Source of the DNA: Acinetobacter sp. MB5
GTDB taxonomy: Bacteria; Pseudomonadota; Gammaproteobacteria; Pseudomonadales; Moraxellaceae
Direction of reading: 5' to 3'
DNA: 64,000 nt
Assembly (NCBI RefSeq): GCF_003261585.1
Contig: NZ_POVU01000008.1
Coordinates: 62,001 to 126,000, forward strand
Under the pieces are notes generated by a model. It was not told the origin of the DNA and ran no database searches. It was given only the letters and a program-made list of their open reading frames with translations. Positions 55,954 through 64,000 of this stretch are shown one piece after another. The stretch's first letter is position 1; each line of letters starts with the position of its first letter. A program made the translations under genes and the position numbers.

Positions 55954-57157
55954 CTATACACAATATCCAGATGCTAAAGGACACTTTGGCATTCATGGCG
56001 GACGATTCGTGTCAGAAACATTGATGGCTGCATTACAAGATTTAGAAAATCTGTATAACAGAATGAAAAATGATGCACAGTTTTTGGCAGAATTTGACCG
56101 TGATTTGGCTTACTATGTCGGCCGCCCAAGTCCACTTTATCATGCTGAACGATGGTCTAAACATTTAGGTGGTGCGCAAATCTACTTAAAACGTGAAGAC
56201 CTTAACCATACTGGCTCTCACAAAGTGAACAATACAATTGGTCAGGCATTGCTTGCTAAATTGTCGGGTAAGAAACGTATTATTGCGGAAACAGGTGCAG
56301 GTCAGCACGGCGTGGCAACGGCAACTATTGCAGCACGTTTAGGTCTTGAATGTGTGGTTTACATGGGCGCTGAAGACGTTAAACGTCAGGCAATGAATGT
56401 GTACCGTATGCGTTTACTTGGCGCAACAGTTGTGCCAGTCGAAAGTGGCTCTAAGACACTCAAAGATGCCATGAATGAAGCGATGCGTGACTGGGTGAGT
56501 AATGTCGATACCACTTACTATATCATTGGTACAGTTGCAGGCCCACACCCATATCCGCAATTGGTTCGTGATTTCCAGTCGATCATTGGTCGTGAAGCAC
56601 GTCAACAAATTTTAGAGCAAGCAGGTCGTTTACCTGATGCACTGGTTGCCTGTGTGGGTGGTGGTTCAAATGCGATGGGCTTGTTCTATCCATTCCTGAA
56701 TGATGCTGATGTAAAAATGTATGGTGTCGAAGCTGCGGGCTATGGCATTGAAACAGGTAAACACTCAGCACCTTTAAATGCAGGACATGTTGGTGTATTA
56801 CATGGTAACCGTACTTACCTGATGAGTGATGCACAAGGTCAGATTATTGAAACGCACAGTATTTCAGCAGGTCTGGATTACCCAGGTGTGGGGCCAGAGC
56901 ATAGTTTCTTGAAAGATATGAAACGTGTTCAGTACGTGCCAATCAATGACGAAGAAGCACTACAAGGCTTCCGTGATTTGACTAAAATTGAAGGGATTAT
57001 TCCTGCACTAGAAAGTTCACATGCGATGGCTTATGTTACTAAGCTTGCACCAACCATGTCGAAAGATCAGATCATTATTGCGACGGTTTCAGGTCGTGGT
57101 GATAAAGATTTACTGACGGTTGCCCGTGTCGATGGTATTCCATTGGTTGATCTGTAA
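55928..57157 (+). CDS. trpB: Tryptophan synthase beta chain
   Basis: TrpB joins indole and serine through PLP. It has 409 residues. The PLP lysine is in [13 protein letters not shown], the substrate loop is ETGAGQHG, and the phosphate site is [11 protein letters not shown] 55928 is the start, with AAGGAG in front, inside the end of trpF. Its partner trpA lies 424 bases further on, beyond a terminator, so the two subunits are probably on separate transcripts. Confidence 0.97.
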   Translation: MDQQNEVIDYTQYPDAKGHFGIHGGRFVSETLMAALQDLENLYNRMKNDAQFLAEFDRDLAYYVGRPSPLYHAERWSKHLGGAQIYLKREDLNHTGSHKVNNTIGQALLAKLSGKKRIIAETGAGQHGVATATIAARLGLECVVYMGAEDVKRQAMNVYRMRLLGATVVPVESGSKTLKDAMNEAMRDWVSNVDTTYYIIGTVAGPHPYPQLVRDFQSIIGREARQQILEQAGRLPDALVACVGGGSNAMGLFYPFLNDADVKMYGVEAAGYGIETGKHSAPLNAGHVGVLHGNRTYLMSDAQGQIIETHSISAGLDYPGVGPEHSFLKDMKRVQYVPINDEEALQGFRDLTKIEGIIPALESSHAMAYVTKLAPTMSKDQIIIATVSGRGDKDLLTVARVDGIPLVDL

Positions 57158-57170
57158 ATTCTAAGCTTTA

Positions 57171-57205
57171 ATAAAAAAGGCGAGCTATATTTGGCTCGCT
57201 TTTTT
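57171..57205 (+). terminator. Intrinsic terminator after trpB
   Basis: GGCGAGC and GGCTCGC-type arms (AAAGGCGAGC / GGCTCGCTTTTTTT) pair around a short AT loop and are followed by a T-run. Confidence 0.75.
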
Positions 57206-57581
57206 TATTTTTTTGTGATGGGCTACGAAAAAGTACAATATATAACATATGACAAGTGAGTGAAATTTAGACCTGAACAAACATTTTGCCATGTGGGTAA
57301 AGCTTGGTCGTTTATTTAGTTTTATGATTTTTATAATTTTTTTAATTAAAAAATCCGAGAAGGGTTAAAGAAACAATTCAAAAGATGCCTAAAAATTAGG
57401 AAGCTTTGATCATTGAGAAAAGCTATCAAATATTGATTAATGTAGCTTGCGGATTGTTTCATAAATGTTGAATCAAATCAGGCAGCTTTTGGCGCTGTGC
57501 AATGTCTAAAAAATAGCGTTACAATGCGGTGTCATGTAAACACAGCACACACTATTTTTTCATGCAAGGAAAGTAAACCTT
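57206..57581 (+). other. Gene-free stretch before trpA
   Basis: No open frame, RNA family or strong promoter is evident in this AT-rich stretch. A possible -10 TACAAT is at 57520-57525 with only a weak GTGCAA -35 at 57497-57502. AAGGAAAG is just before the trpA ATG. It should contain the trpA-accD-folC promoter. Confidence 0.5.
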
Positions 57582-58379
57582 ATGTCTCGTCTAGCCACAC
57601 GTTTTGAACAGCTTCAATCTAAACAACAAAAAGCTTTGGTTTCTTATGTTATGGCGGGCGACCCTCATCCAGAGGTGACAGTACCATTATTGCATCGCAT
57701 GGTTGATGCAGGTGTCGATGTGATCGAATTGGGCTTGCCTTTTTCCGATCCAATGGCAGATGGTCCTGTGATCGCGCTTGCTGCAGAGCGAGCACTTGCG
57801 GGTGGGACAAATACCTTAGACGCTTTGGCTATGGTCAAAGAATTTCGTCAAAAAGATCAGGAAACTCCAGTGGTTTTGATGGGTTATTTAAACCCAGTAG
57901 AAGTCATTGGTTATGAGAATTTTGTTGAAAAAGCACATGAAAGTGGTGTCGACGGTATTTTGTTGGTGGACTTGCCACCAGAAGAATCTGATCAGTTTAA
58001 TCAGGTATTACGCCAGTACGACATGAATCAGATTTTCCTGTTAGCACCAACATCGACTGATGAACGTATTCAACATGTCATAAAACAAGCCAGTGGTTTT
58101 ATCTATTATGTGTCACTGAAAGGTGTAACAGGCGCAGCAACCTTAGATACGTCTGAAGCAGCGCAGCGTATCGAGAAAATTAAATCTCAAACCAGCATTC
58201 CTGTTGGTGTGGGTTTTGGTATTAGCGATGCGCAATCTGCAAAAGCCATGGGTGCAGTTGCCGATGCTGTCATTGTCGGCAGTGCTCTCGTTAAGCCTTT
58301 TGCTACGTTGCCACCGGAACAAGCCGCAGAACAAACGGTTAATAAAGTCAAGGAGCTTCGAGCTGCGCTCGATGAGTGA
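57582..58379 (+). CDS. trpA: Tryptophan synthase alpha chain
   Basis: TrpA splits indole-3-glycerol phosphate and passes indole to TrpB. It is a barrel of 265 residues. Catalytic Glu is in VIELGLPFSDPMADGPVI (near 48) and Asp in VDGILLVDLPPEE (near 59-type loop further on). The phosphate site is VGVGFGISDAQ. Its stop overlaps the accD start region, so trpA-accD-folC-SPOR form one tight operon, a known pairing in gamma-proteobacteria. Confidence 0.96.
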   Translation: MSRLATRFEQLQSKQQKALVSYVMAGDPHPEVTVPLLHRMVDAGVDVIELGLPFSDPMADGPVIALAAERALAGGTNTLDALAMVKEFRQKDQETPVVLMGYLNPVEVIGYENFVEKAHESGVDGILLVDLPPEESDQFNQVLRQYDMNQIFLLAPTSTDERIQHVIKQASGFIYYVSLKGVTGAATLDTSEAAQRIEKIKSQTSIPVGVGFGISDAQSAKAMGAVADAVIVGSALVKPFATLPPEQAAEQTVNKVKELRAALDE

Positions 58380-59275
58380 ATATGAATCAAGAAGTTAAAC
58401 CAAGTAAAGTTCTGAACCCATCGACACCTTGGACTGATCGCCCAGTTCCTGGAATCCATGTACCAGACGCACAAGAAACTTTAAAAGCAAGCTTTAATGA
58501 ACCAACAGTTGAATGTCCAGAGTGTCATTCACTGACAACAGTCACTGCCATGAGCTTTAATGCTTATGTTTGTCCACAGTGTGATGAACATTTACGTATG
58601 AAAGCGCGTGAACGTTTAACTTGGTTCTTTGATCAGGTAGATAACGAGCTTGGTCAGGAATTTAGTGCTAAAGACCCACTAAATTTTGTTGATAGCAAGC
58701 CATATCCTGCACGTATGCAAGAAGCGCAAAAGAAAACTGGCGAAACTGAAGCATTAGTTGTATTGCAAGGCACTTTAAAAGGCGTGGCAATGACGGCATG
58801 TGCATTTGAATTCGACTTTATGGGCGGTTCAATGGGTACAGTGGTTGGTGACCGTTTTGTACAAGCGGCTGAAAGTGCGATTGCGAAAAAACAACCGTTC
58901 ATCTGCTTTGCTGCTTCTGGTGGTGCACGTATGCAAGAAGGCATGTTGTCTTTGATGCAAATGGCACGTACATCAGCAGCGATTGAAAAAGTGAAAGCAG
59001 CAGGCTTGCCATATATCGTGGTGTTAACTCACCCTGTTTATGGTGGTGTAACTGCGTCTTTAGCCATGTTGGGTGATGTTCATATCGCTGAACCTAAGGC
59101 AATGATTGGTTTTGCAGGTAAACGTGTAATCGAACAAACTGTTCGTGAAAAACTCGATGAACCATTCCAACGTGCTGAATATTTGCTTGATCATGGTGTG
59201 GTCGATCAAATTGTTCATCGTCATTCATTACGTGATACTGTATACAGAATCGTAAGTAAACTGATGAACATCTAA
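58376..59275 (+). CDS. accD: Acetyl-CoA carboxylase carboxyltransferase beta subunit
   Basis: AccD, with AccA, moves the carboxyl group from biotin to acetyl-CoA to give malonyl-CoA. It has 299 residues from GTG 58376; ATG 58382, two codons later, is equally good. The Zn ribbon is CPECH...CPQC (about 42-65). GGARMQEGMLSLMQMA and GGVTASLAMLGD are crotonase-fold motifs. The N-terminal 30 residues before the ribbon are Pro-rich. Confidence 0.96.
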   Translation: MNMNQEVKPSKVLNPSTPWTDRPVPGIHVPDAQETLKASFNEPTVECPECHSLTTVTAMSFNAYVCPQCDEHLRMKARERLTWFFDQVDNELGQEFSAKDPLNFVDSKPYPARMQEAQKKTGETEALVVLQGTLKGVAMTACAFEFDFMGGSMGTVVGDRFVQAAESAIAKKQPFICFAASGGARMQEGMLSLMQMARTSAAIEKVKAAGLPYIVVLTHPVYGGVTASLAMLGDVHIAEPKAMIGFAGKRVIEQTVREKLDEPFQRAEYLLDHGVVDQIVHRHSLRDTVYRIVSKLMNI

Positions 59276-59276
59276 A

Positions 59277-60551
59277 TTGAACACAATAGCACCACAAGCT
59301 ACGGATAGTCTTTTCACATGGCTCAACTATTGGGGCCATGTGCATGTAACAGGAATTGATTTGGGCTTAGAGCGCGTCATTCCTGTTGCTCAAAAATTAA
59401 AAGTGACAACCACCTCAGCCAAAGTGATTACGGTTGCAGGTACCAATGGGAAAGGTTCAACGACAACAACAATTGCCGCGATTCTTCAACAAGCGGGCTA
59501 TAAAGTTGCACTTTACCAATCTCCACATATTTACCGTTTTAATGAACGTGTCAAAATTTCAGGTTTGGAAGCCAGCGATCAAGAACTGATTGATGCTTTT
59601 GTCCAAGTCGATCAGGCACGCCGTGAATGTGGTTTAAGTCTTTCATTTTTTGAAGCAACCACGTTAGCTGCTTTTCTTATTTTTCAACAAAAACAATGTG
59701 ATGTCTGGGTGCTTGAAATTGGACTCGGTGGGCGACTTGATGTTGTCAATGTCATTGAGCCTGATGTTGCCGTGATCACCAATATTGGTTTGGATCATGT
59801 GGACTGGCTGGGCGATACCATTGAAAAAATTGCCTTTGAAAAGGCAGGGATTATTCGCCCCAACATTCCTGTGATTTTTGCAGGTCAGCAACAACTTCCA
59901 CAAGCCATTCAAGATAAAGCTCAAGAATGCAATGCTCAATTACATGTATTGAATCGTGATTATTTTTATCAAGAGCAGTCGGAAGATACATGGTTATTTG
60001 CCACACCTGCATCGACTTTGGTGCTGCCAAAAGGGCATTTGGCACTCGATAATATTTCAACCGCGGTTGCTACTGTGCTCGTGAGCGGTTTAACTATCTC
60101 TGATCAGGCAATTCGTCAGGGAATTCAAGCGGCAAAAATTGCAGGGCGCTTTGAAGTTCGTCAAATTCAGAACAAAACCGTGATTTTTGATGCAGGGCAT
60201 AACCCGCATGGTGTTGAATTTTTGTTAAAGCAATTGCAGAATTTTATGCAATACAATAAACAGTATTCTGAAGTTGTTGCAGTTTTTTCAATGCTCGCTG
60301 ATAAAGATATTGATTCAGTGGTTGAGTTGCTGAATCCTGTGGTATCGACTTGGCATATTGCCGAGTTAACAGTGCCACGTGCGGCAAAACTTGAAAAAAT
60401 TCAGCAAGCTTTAAACAATACAACGACACAACAATTTACAAATGTGAAAGAGGCATTTCAATCCGCTCTCGATCATTTACAAGATCAGCAACTGATTTTG
60501 GTTTGTGGTTCGTTTCATACCTTAGAGGCGGTTTGGGAGTACATTGAATAA
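59277..60551 (+). CDS. folC: Bifunctional folylpolyglutamate / dihydrofolate synthase
   Basis: FolC makes dihydrofolate from dihydropteroate and adds further glutamates. It is a Mur-ligase-like protein of 424 residues. The P-loop is TVAGTNGKGSTTTT (near 50). YQSPHIYRFNERVKISG and EIGLGGRLDVVN are family motifs, and FDAGHNPHG lies in the C-terminal domain. It starts with TTG one base after the accD stop. Confidence 0.94.
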   Translation: MNTIAPQATDSLFTWLNYWGHVHVTGIDLGLERVIPVAQKLKVTTTSAKVITVAGTNGKGSTTTTIAAILQQAGYKVALYQSPHIYRFNERVKISGLEASDQELIDAFVQVDQARRECGLSLSFFEATTLAAFLIFQQKQCDVWVLEIGLGGRLDVVNVIEPDVAVITNIGLDHVDWLGDTIEKIAFEKAGIIRPNIPVIFAGQQQLPQAIQDKAQECNAQLHVLNRDYFYQEQSEDTWLFATPASTLVLPKGHLALDNISTAVATVLVSGLTISDQAIRQGIQAAKIAGRFEVRQIQNKTVIFDAGHNPHGVEFLLKQLQNFMQYNKQYSEVVAVFSMLADKDIDSVVELLNPVVSTWHIAELTVPRAAKLEKIQQALNNTTTQQFTNVKEAFQSALDHLQDQQLILVCGSFHTLEAVWEYIE

Positions 60552-61651
60552 TGTCAATGAATAACAAACAACGTTGGATGGGCGGCGTTGTTTTATTGGG
60601 CGGTGGTGTGCTGCTCGCAGCATTGTTGATGAAAGGCACACAAGAATTACAGCATAAACAAGCCGCGACTTTAACTCAAACAACGACTACACAACAAAAA
60701 AATACGCAAAAAGCAGGCGATATGCAGGCTTTACAACCTTTAACAGTTGATGTTGAAACCGAAAAACGTCTATTGGATGAGCAAAAGCGTGCCCGAGAGC
60801 AAGCAGTTGCTGAACAAGAAGCACGTACTCAGCAATATTTACAACAGCAGCAACAAGCGGAAGCAGATGCTGCTCGTAAGGCTGCTGAAGAATATGCTGA
60901 AATTAATAAGCGTCGAACTGGTCAGGATAGTTCAGATAATATTCCACCTGAAACGAAACCTGATGGTAAAACCAAAACCACAGATCAACAGGCAGATTCT
61001 GACGCAAAAAAGAAACACGCCGATGATGAAGCAGCCAAGCATAAAGCTGCTGTAGATGCAAAGAAAAAAGCAGATGCAGAAGCAAAACGGCAGGCTGATT
61101 TGGAGGCGAAAAAACAAGCTGAACTTGATGCGAAAAAGCAGGCAGAAGAAGATGCTCGTCATGAAGCTGCTGCGAAAAAGAAAGCAGAATTAGAAGCTCA
61201 GAAAAAAGCCGATGCAGAAGAAAAACGCAAAGCTGATGTTGAGGCGAAACATAAAGCTGCTGCCGAGGCAAAACACAAAGCGGCTCTAGAGGCGAAGAAA
61301 CAAGCGGATACTGAAGCGAAGAAACAGGCAGATGCTGATACTAAGAAATCAGTGAGCAAGAAACAAGCTGATGCAGACAAAGCTCGGGATTTATTGGAAG
61401 GTAAGAAAAAATGGATGGTACAGGTTGCACTTGCGGCTAATCAAGCCAATGCCGATGCAACGGTTTCTAAACTTCGAGCCAAGGGGTATAAAGTGGTTAC
61501 TAGCCCAACTTCTAAAGGTATTCGTATTATGGTTGGGCCAGCGAAAGACCGTGAAACGGCAGATACATCCCGCCGCAAAATTCAAAGCGATGCGAGTTTG
61601 GGGATGAAAACAGCATGGGTGATTGACTGGGTTCCACTCGATCAACGCTAA
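60551..61651 (+). CDS. SPOR-domain protein with long Ala/Lys-rich linker (DedD-like)
   Basis: A cell-envelope protein of 366 residues. One N-terminal membrane helix (about 10-28, GGVVLLGGGVLLAALLM) puts the rest in the periplasm. Residues about 70-280 are a charged helical rod of degenerate AKKQADxEAKKKA-type repeats like those of TolA. The last 75 residues are a SPOR domain (WMVQVALAANQANADATVSKLRAKGY), which binds denuded peptidoglycan at the septum. It overlaps folC by one base; in E. coli folC is also followed by dedD. Confidence 0.87.
   Translation: MSMNNKQRWMGGVVLLGGGVLLAALLMKGTQELQHKQAATLTQTTTTQQKNTQKAGDMQALQPLTVDVETEKRLLDEQKRAREQAVAEQEARTQQYLQQQQQAEADAARKAAEEYAEINKRRTGQDSSDNIPPETKPDGKTKTTDQQADSDAKKKHADDEAAKHKAAVDAKKKADAEAKRQADLEAKKQAELDAKKQAEEDARHEAAAKKKAELEAQKKADAEEKRKADVEAKHKAAAEAKHKAALEAKKQADTEAKKQADADTKKSVSKKQADADKARDLLEGKKKWMVQVALAANQANADATVSKLRAKGYKVVTSPTSKGIRIMVGPAKDRETADTSRRKIQSDASLGMKTAWVIDWVPLDQR
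60990..61380 (+). repeat. Degenerate Ala/Lys codon repeats
   Basis: Imperfect units coding for A-K-K-(Q/K)-A-(D/E) recur roughly every 24-45 bases inside the SPOR-protein gene. They are prone to length change by slippage. Confidence 0.65.
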
Positions 61652-62262
61652 GAATTTTTTTGTGGATGTGCCAATTGTTGGCGCATCCATTCAATATGTT
61701 TAGGGCTAAATAATCGATCAATATTGACCCAAATTGGGTGAAAACCATAACCACCATGCTTCATTTCATTCATTGCATCTGTAACAGACCAATTTTCTAG
61801 CAAAATTCGTGACATTCCGACCATAGCGCCTGTTCGGTCAGAACCATGATAGCAATGAATCAGCACTTTCTTATTCTCTACTTGTGCAGTCTGTAAAATC
61901 TGCATGACTTGAACAATCTCTTGTTGCCGAATATCCCAAGCATTCATTGGGATGTGGATCAGTTTTATGTTGCTATGTTTGAGAAGTTGCTGATCATCAT
62001 TTTGTACGCGTAAATTAATAATGATGTCGATATGTTGCTGCTCTAATAATGGCAGTAGCTGGCTGGTGGGTTGTTCACTACGATATAACCAAGGACTCAC
62101 CTGATAAAAATTATAGCGTTTGTTTAAGGCTGTTCCCCAATTTATAGGACGTTGAGCATCAGGTAGAGCACTGCTTTGCATGCAGCCTTGTAAAGAAAAA
62201 CTGATCGTTAAAGCGAGTATCATGAATCGGACGGGCTGAGTATTCATAAGTAAGCTGGTCAT
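61648..62262 (-). CDS. Lipoprotein dual-specificity/tyrosine phosphatase
   Basis: About 204 residues from ATG 62262 (GAGTG upstream), preferred to GTG 62274. The signal has lipobox LQGC, so the protein is tethered to a membrane with its domain in the periplasm. The active site is HCYHGSDRTG, the Cys-x5-Arg loop. WLYRSEQPTSQLL and IINLRVQND resemble bacterial phosphatases such as Siw14-like and DSP families. Substrate unknown; an inositol-phosphate, sugar-phosphate or undecaprenyl-phosphate target is possible. Its end overlaps the SPOR gene by four bases, convergently. Confidence 0.82.
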   Translation of the reverse strand: MTSLLMNTQPVRFMILALTISFSLQGCMQSSALPDAQRPINWGTALNKRYNFYQVSPWLYRSEQPTSQLLPLLEQQHIDIIINLRVQNDDQQLLKHSNIKLIHIPMNAWDIRQQEIVQVMQILQTAQVENKKVLIHCYHGSDRTGAMVGMSRILLENWSVTDAMNEMKHGGYGFHPIWVNIDRLFSPKHIEWMRQQLAHPQKNS

Positions 62263-62520
62263 AACAACACTCACTTCAAATTAATTGATATTTAGACACA
62301 CTACATCTCTTTTTCTATAAAAACATCGAAAACAATGAAGAGTAAATAGATTTCGTTCATCATCTTAGATGAAGATCATGCGCTAAGTATATTGCTGGTG
62401 ATTTCTATCGGGGTATTCTATGCAGAGAGAGCTTTCGATTCTGTATGGAATTAAAAATGGAGAATCTTGTGATTTAAAGTAGATAAGATGAAAAAAAATG
62501 CGGCTTTTTACGTAAAAAAC

Positions 62521-62548
62521 TTGTACTTCAAAATTCTAACTCCATAAT
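62521..62548 (+). promoter_or_regulatory. Candidate secA promoter in a 333-base gap
   Basis: TTGTAC (62521-62526) and CATAAT (62543-62548) are 16 bases apart, about 60 bases before secA. The rest of 62275-62607 is AT-rich, with no frame or RNA I can name. Confidence 0.55.
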
Positions 62549-62607
62549 ATCGTCTAATTAGAAATTCATTTTTCATTTTTGACTAGCAAAATTTAGAGAG
62601 TTTATCC

Positions 62608-64000
62608 ATGTTGGCAGGTCTGATCGGAGGTATCTTCGGTACAAAAAATGAGCGCGAACTGAAACGCATGCGTAAAATTGTCGAGAAAATTAATGCGCTC
62701 GAACCGACGATAGATGCTCTTAGCGATGCAGACTTATCTGCAAAAACTCAAGAATTTAAAGATCGTTACCAAGCTGGGGTGAGCTTGGATGATTTATTGC
62801 CTGAAGCGTTTGCAGTCTGCCGTGAAGCGGGTAAGCGTATCATGGGAATGCGTCACTATGATGTGCAGTTGATTGGTGGTATTACCTTGCATGAAGGTAA
62901 AATTGCCGAAATGCGTACAGGTGAAGGTAAAACCTTGATGGCGACCTTGGCTTGTTACTTGAACGCTTTAACGTCTCAAGGTGTGCATGTCATTACTGTA
63001 AATGACTACTTGGCACAGCGTGATGCCGAGTTAAACCGCCCATTATTTGAATTTTTAGGTTTAACTGTTGGCACGATTTATTCGATGCAAGCACCTGATG
63101 AAAAAGCGCTAGCTTATAGAGCAGACATTACTTACGGTACAAACAATGAATTTGGTTTTGACTACCTACGTGACAACATGGTGTTTTCTCTAGCGGAGAA
63201 AAAGCAGCGTGGTTTAATTTATGCCATCATTGATGAAGTTGACTCAATCCTGATTGATGAGGCGCGTACACCTTTGATTATTTCGGGTCAAAGCGAAGAT
63301 TCTTCACAACTCTATGCTGCAATTAATGCGATTGCTCCAAAGCTTCATCCACAAAAAGAAGAAAAAGTAGTGGATGGTGGACATTTCTGGATTGATGAAA
63401 AACAGCGTTCAGTGGAAATGACCGAAGCAGGTTATGAAGCTGTAGAAAGCGAATTGATTCAGATGGGGTTGTTACAAGAAGGTGAGAGCCTGTATTCAGC
63501 AGCGAACCTGAACTTGGTACATCATGTGTCTGCGGCAATTCGTGCACATTTCTTGTTCCAGCGCGACGTTCACTACATTATTCATGATGGTGAAGTGGTT
63601 ATTGTCGATGAACATACAGGTCGTACCATGCCAGGCCGTCGTTGGTCTGAAGGTCTGCATCAAGCGGTAGAAGCCAAAGAAGGTCTGGAAATTCAACCAG
63701 AAAACCAGACATTGGCAACAACAACGTTCCAGAACTATTTCCGTTTATACAAAAAGCTTTCAGGTATGACAGGTACTGCAGATACCGAAGCTTCGGAAAT
63801 GAAAGAAATTTATGGTTTGGATGTCGTACTCATTCCAACGCACCGACCAATGGTTCGTCAAGATCATAATGACTTAATTTATTTAAACCGTAATGGTAAA
63901 TACAGTGCGATTGTTGCGGAAATTAAACGAATTCAAGAAACTCGCGCGCCAATTCTGGTGGGTACAGCAACAATTGAAGCCAGTGAAATCTTGTCGCAGA
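62608..64000 (+). CDS. secA: Protein translocase ATPase SecA, 3'-truncated
   Basis: SecA drives preproteins through SecYEG. The frame runs from ATG 62608, with GAGAG upstream, to the window edge without a stop, giving 464 residues of an expected 900 or so. Walker A is [11 protein letters not shown] (near 100-110), DEVD-type Walker B is [17 protein letters not shown], and the start of the second helicase half is [14 protein letters not shown]. The preprotein cross-linking domain lies between. It is a complete, ordinary SecA as far as visible. Confidence 0.97.
   Translation, partial: MLAGLIGGIFGTKNERELKRMRKIVEKINALEPTIDALSDADLSAKTQEFKDRYQAGVSLDDLLPEAFAVCREAGKRIMGMRHYDVQLIGGITLHEGKIAEMRTGEGKTLMATLACYLNALTSQGVHVITVNDYLAQRDAELNRPLFEFLGLTVGTIYSMQAPDEKALAYRADITYGTNNEFGFDYLRDNMVFSLAEKKQRGLIYAIIDEVDSILIDEARTPLIISGQSEDSSQLYAAINAIAPKLHPQKEEKVVDGGHFWIDEKQRSVEMTEAGYEAVESELIQMGLLQEGESLYSAANLNLVHHVSAAIRAHFLFQRDVHYIIHDGEVVIVDEHTGRTMPGRRWSEGLHQAVEAKEGLEIQPENQTLATTTFQNYFRLYKKLSGMTGTADTEASEMKEIYGLDVVLIPTHRPMVRQDHNDLIYLNRNGKYSAIVAEIKRIQETRAPILVGTATIEASEILSQ

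Noticed and set aside
60903..61271. Leftward 122-codon frame opposite the SPOR-protein gene
   Set aside because: It mirrors the Ala/Lys repeats, has Gln/His/Leu-rich low-complexity content and lies wholly inside a convincing gene.
60990..61380. Repeats that might suggest a CRISPR array
   Set aside because: Units are imperfect, in frame, of uneven length and code for a helical rod; there are no spacers.

Overview
The window is chromosomal DNA of an Acinetobacter species or a very close relative (Moraxellaceae). The grounds are gene order and protein content: tgt-yajC-secD-secF, glnE-ilvE followed by a lipooligosaccharide (LOS) outer-core locus that ends at aspS, a Zur-boxed ZnuD-type receptor, baeS-baeR, trpF-trpB / trpA-accD-folC, and secA. 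Base composition is moderate to low GC and drops clearly at about 28-32 kb. I saw no rRNA, IS element, prophage or CRISPR array. Most of the window is ordinary core genome; the accessory part is the 19.5-34 kb sugar locus.

Layout. 1-9.1 kb: a 5'-truncated phosphopantetheinyl transferase, then the Sec accessory operon with tgt on the minus strand, a PAS-GGDEF diguanylate cyclase, a DUF3137-like/lemA pair, and queA. 9.2-11.6 kb: a tRNA-Leu(CAA) with its own promoter and terminator, then a umuD-umuC error-prone polymerase operon under an SOS-type palindrome. 11.8-15.7 kb: gallate dioxygenase (galA), a divergent LysR regulator and a soluble sensor kinase. 15.8-19.5 kb: glnE and ilvE.

19.5-34 kb: the LOS outer-core locus between ilvE and aspS. 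The rightward arm has two ELM1-like proteins, a polysaccharide deacetylase, two GT4 glycosyltransferases and rmlBDAC (dTDP-L-rhamnose synthesis). It ends in an AT-rich cargo: a protein of unknown family, a GT2, an APS kinase (CysC) and a sulfotransferase that overlaps it. The leftward arm has three glycosyltransferases and a small membrane protein. The arms meet at a bidirectional terminator. CysC plus a sulfotransferase suggests that a core sugar is sulfated. This is the most unusual system in the window, although each component family is known.

34.3-46.3 kb: aspS, a DUF4184-like membrane protein, a Zur-controlled znuD-type receptor, a phospholipase D-family protein, a conserved hypothetical, psiE, two tandem acyl-CoA dehydrogenases and a His-rich lipoprotein. 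46.3-52.4 kb: baeSR, selO, a fatty-acid desaturase and a glycerophosphodiesterase. 52.4-55.2 kb: cobalamin uptake and activation (PduO-type adenosyltransferase and btuB) under a B12 riboswitch. 55.3-61.7 kb: trpF-trpB, then trpA-accD-folC-SPOR protein. 61.6-64 kb: a lipoprotein phosphatase and the first half of secA, cut by the window edge.

Several start codons were moved from the longest reading frame to one with a better ribosome binding site or family fit; each entry says so. All identifications come from reading motifs and from recalled family knowledge. No database search was run.
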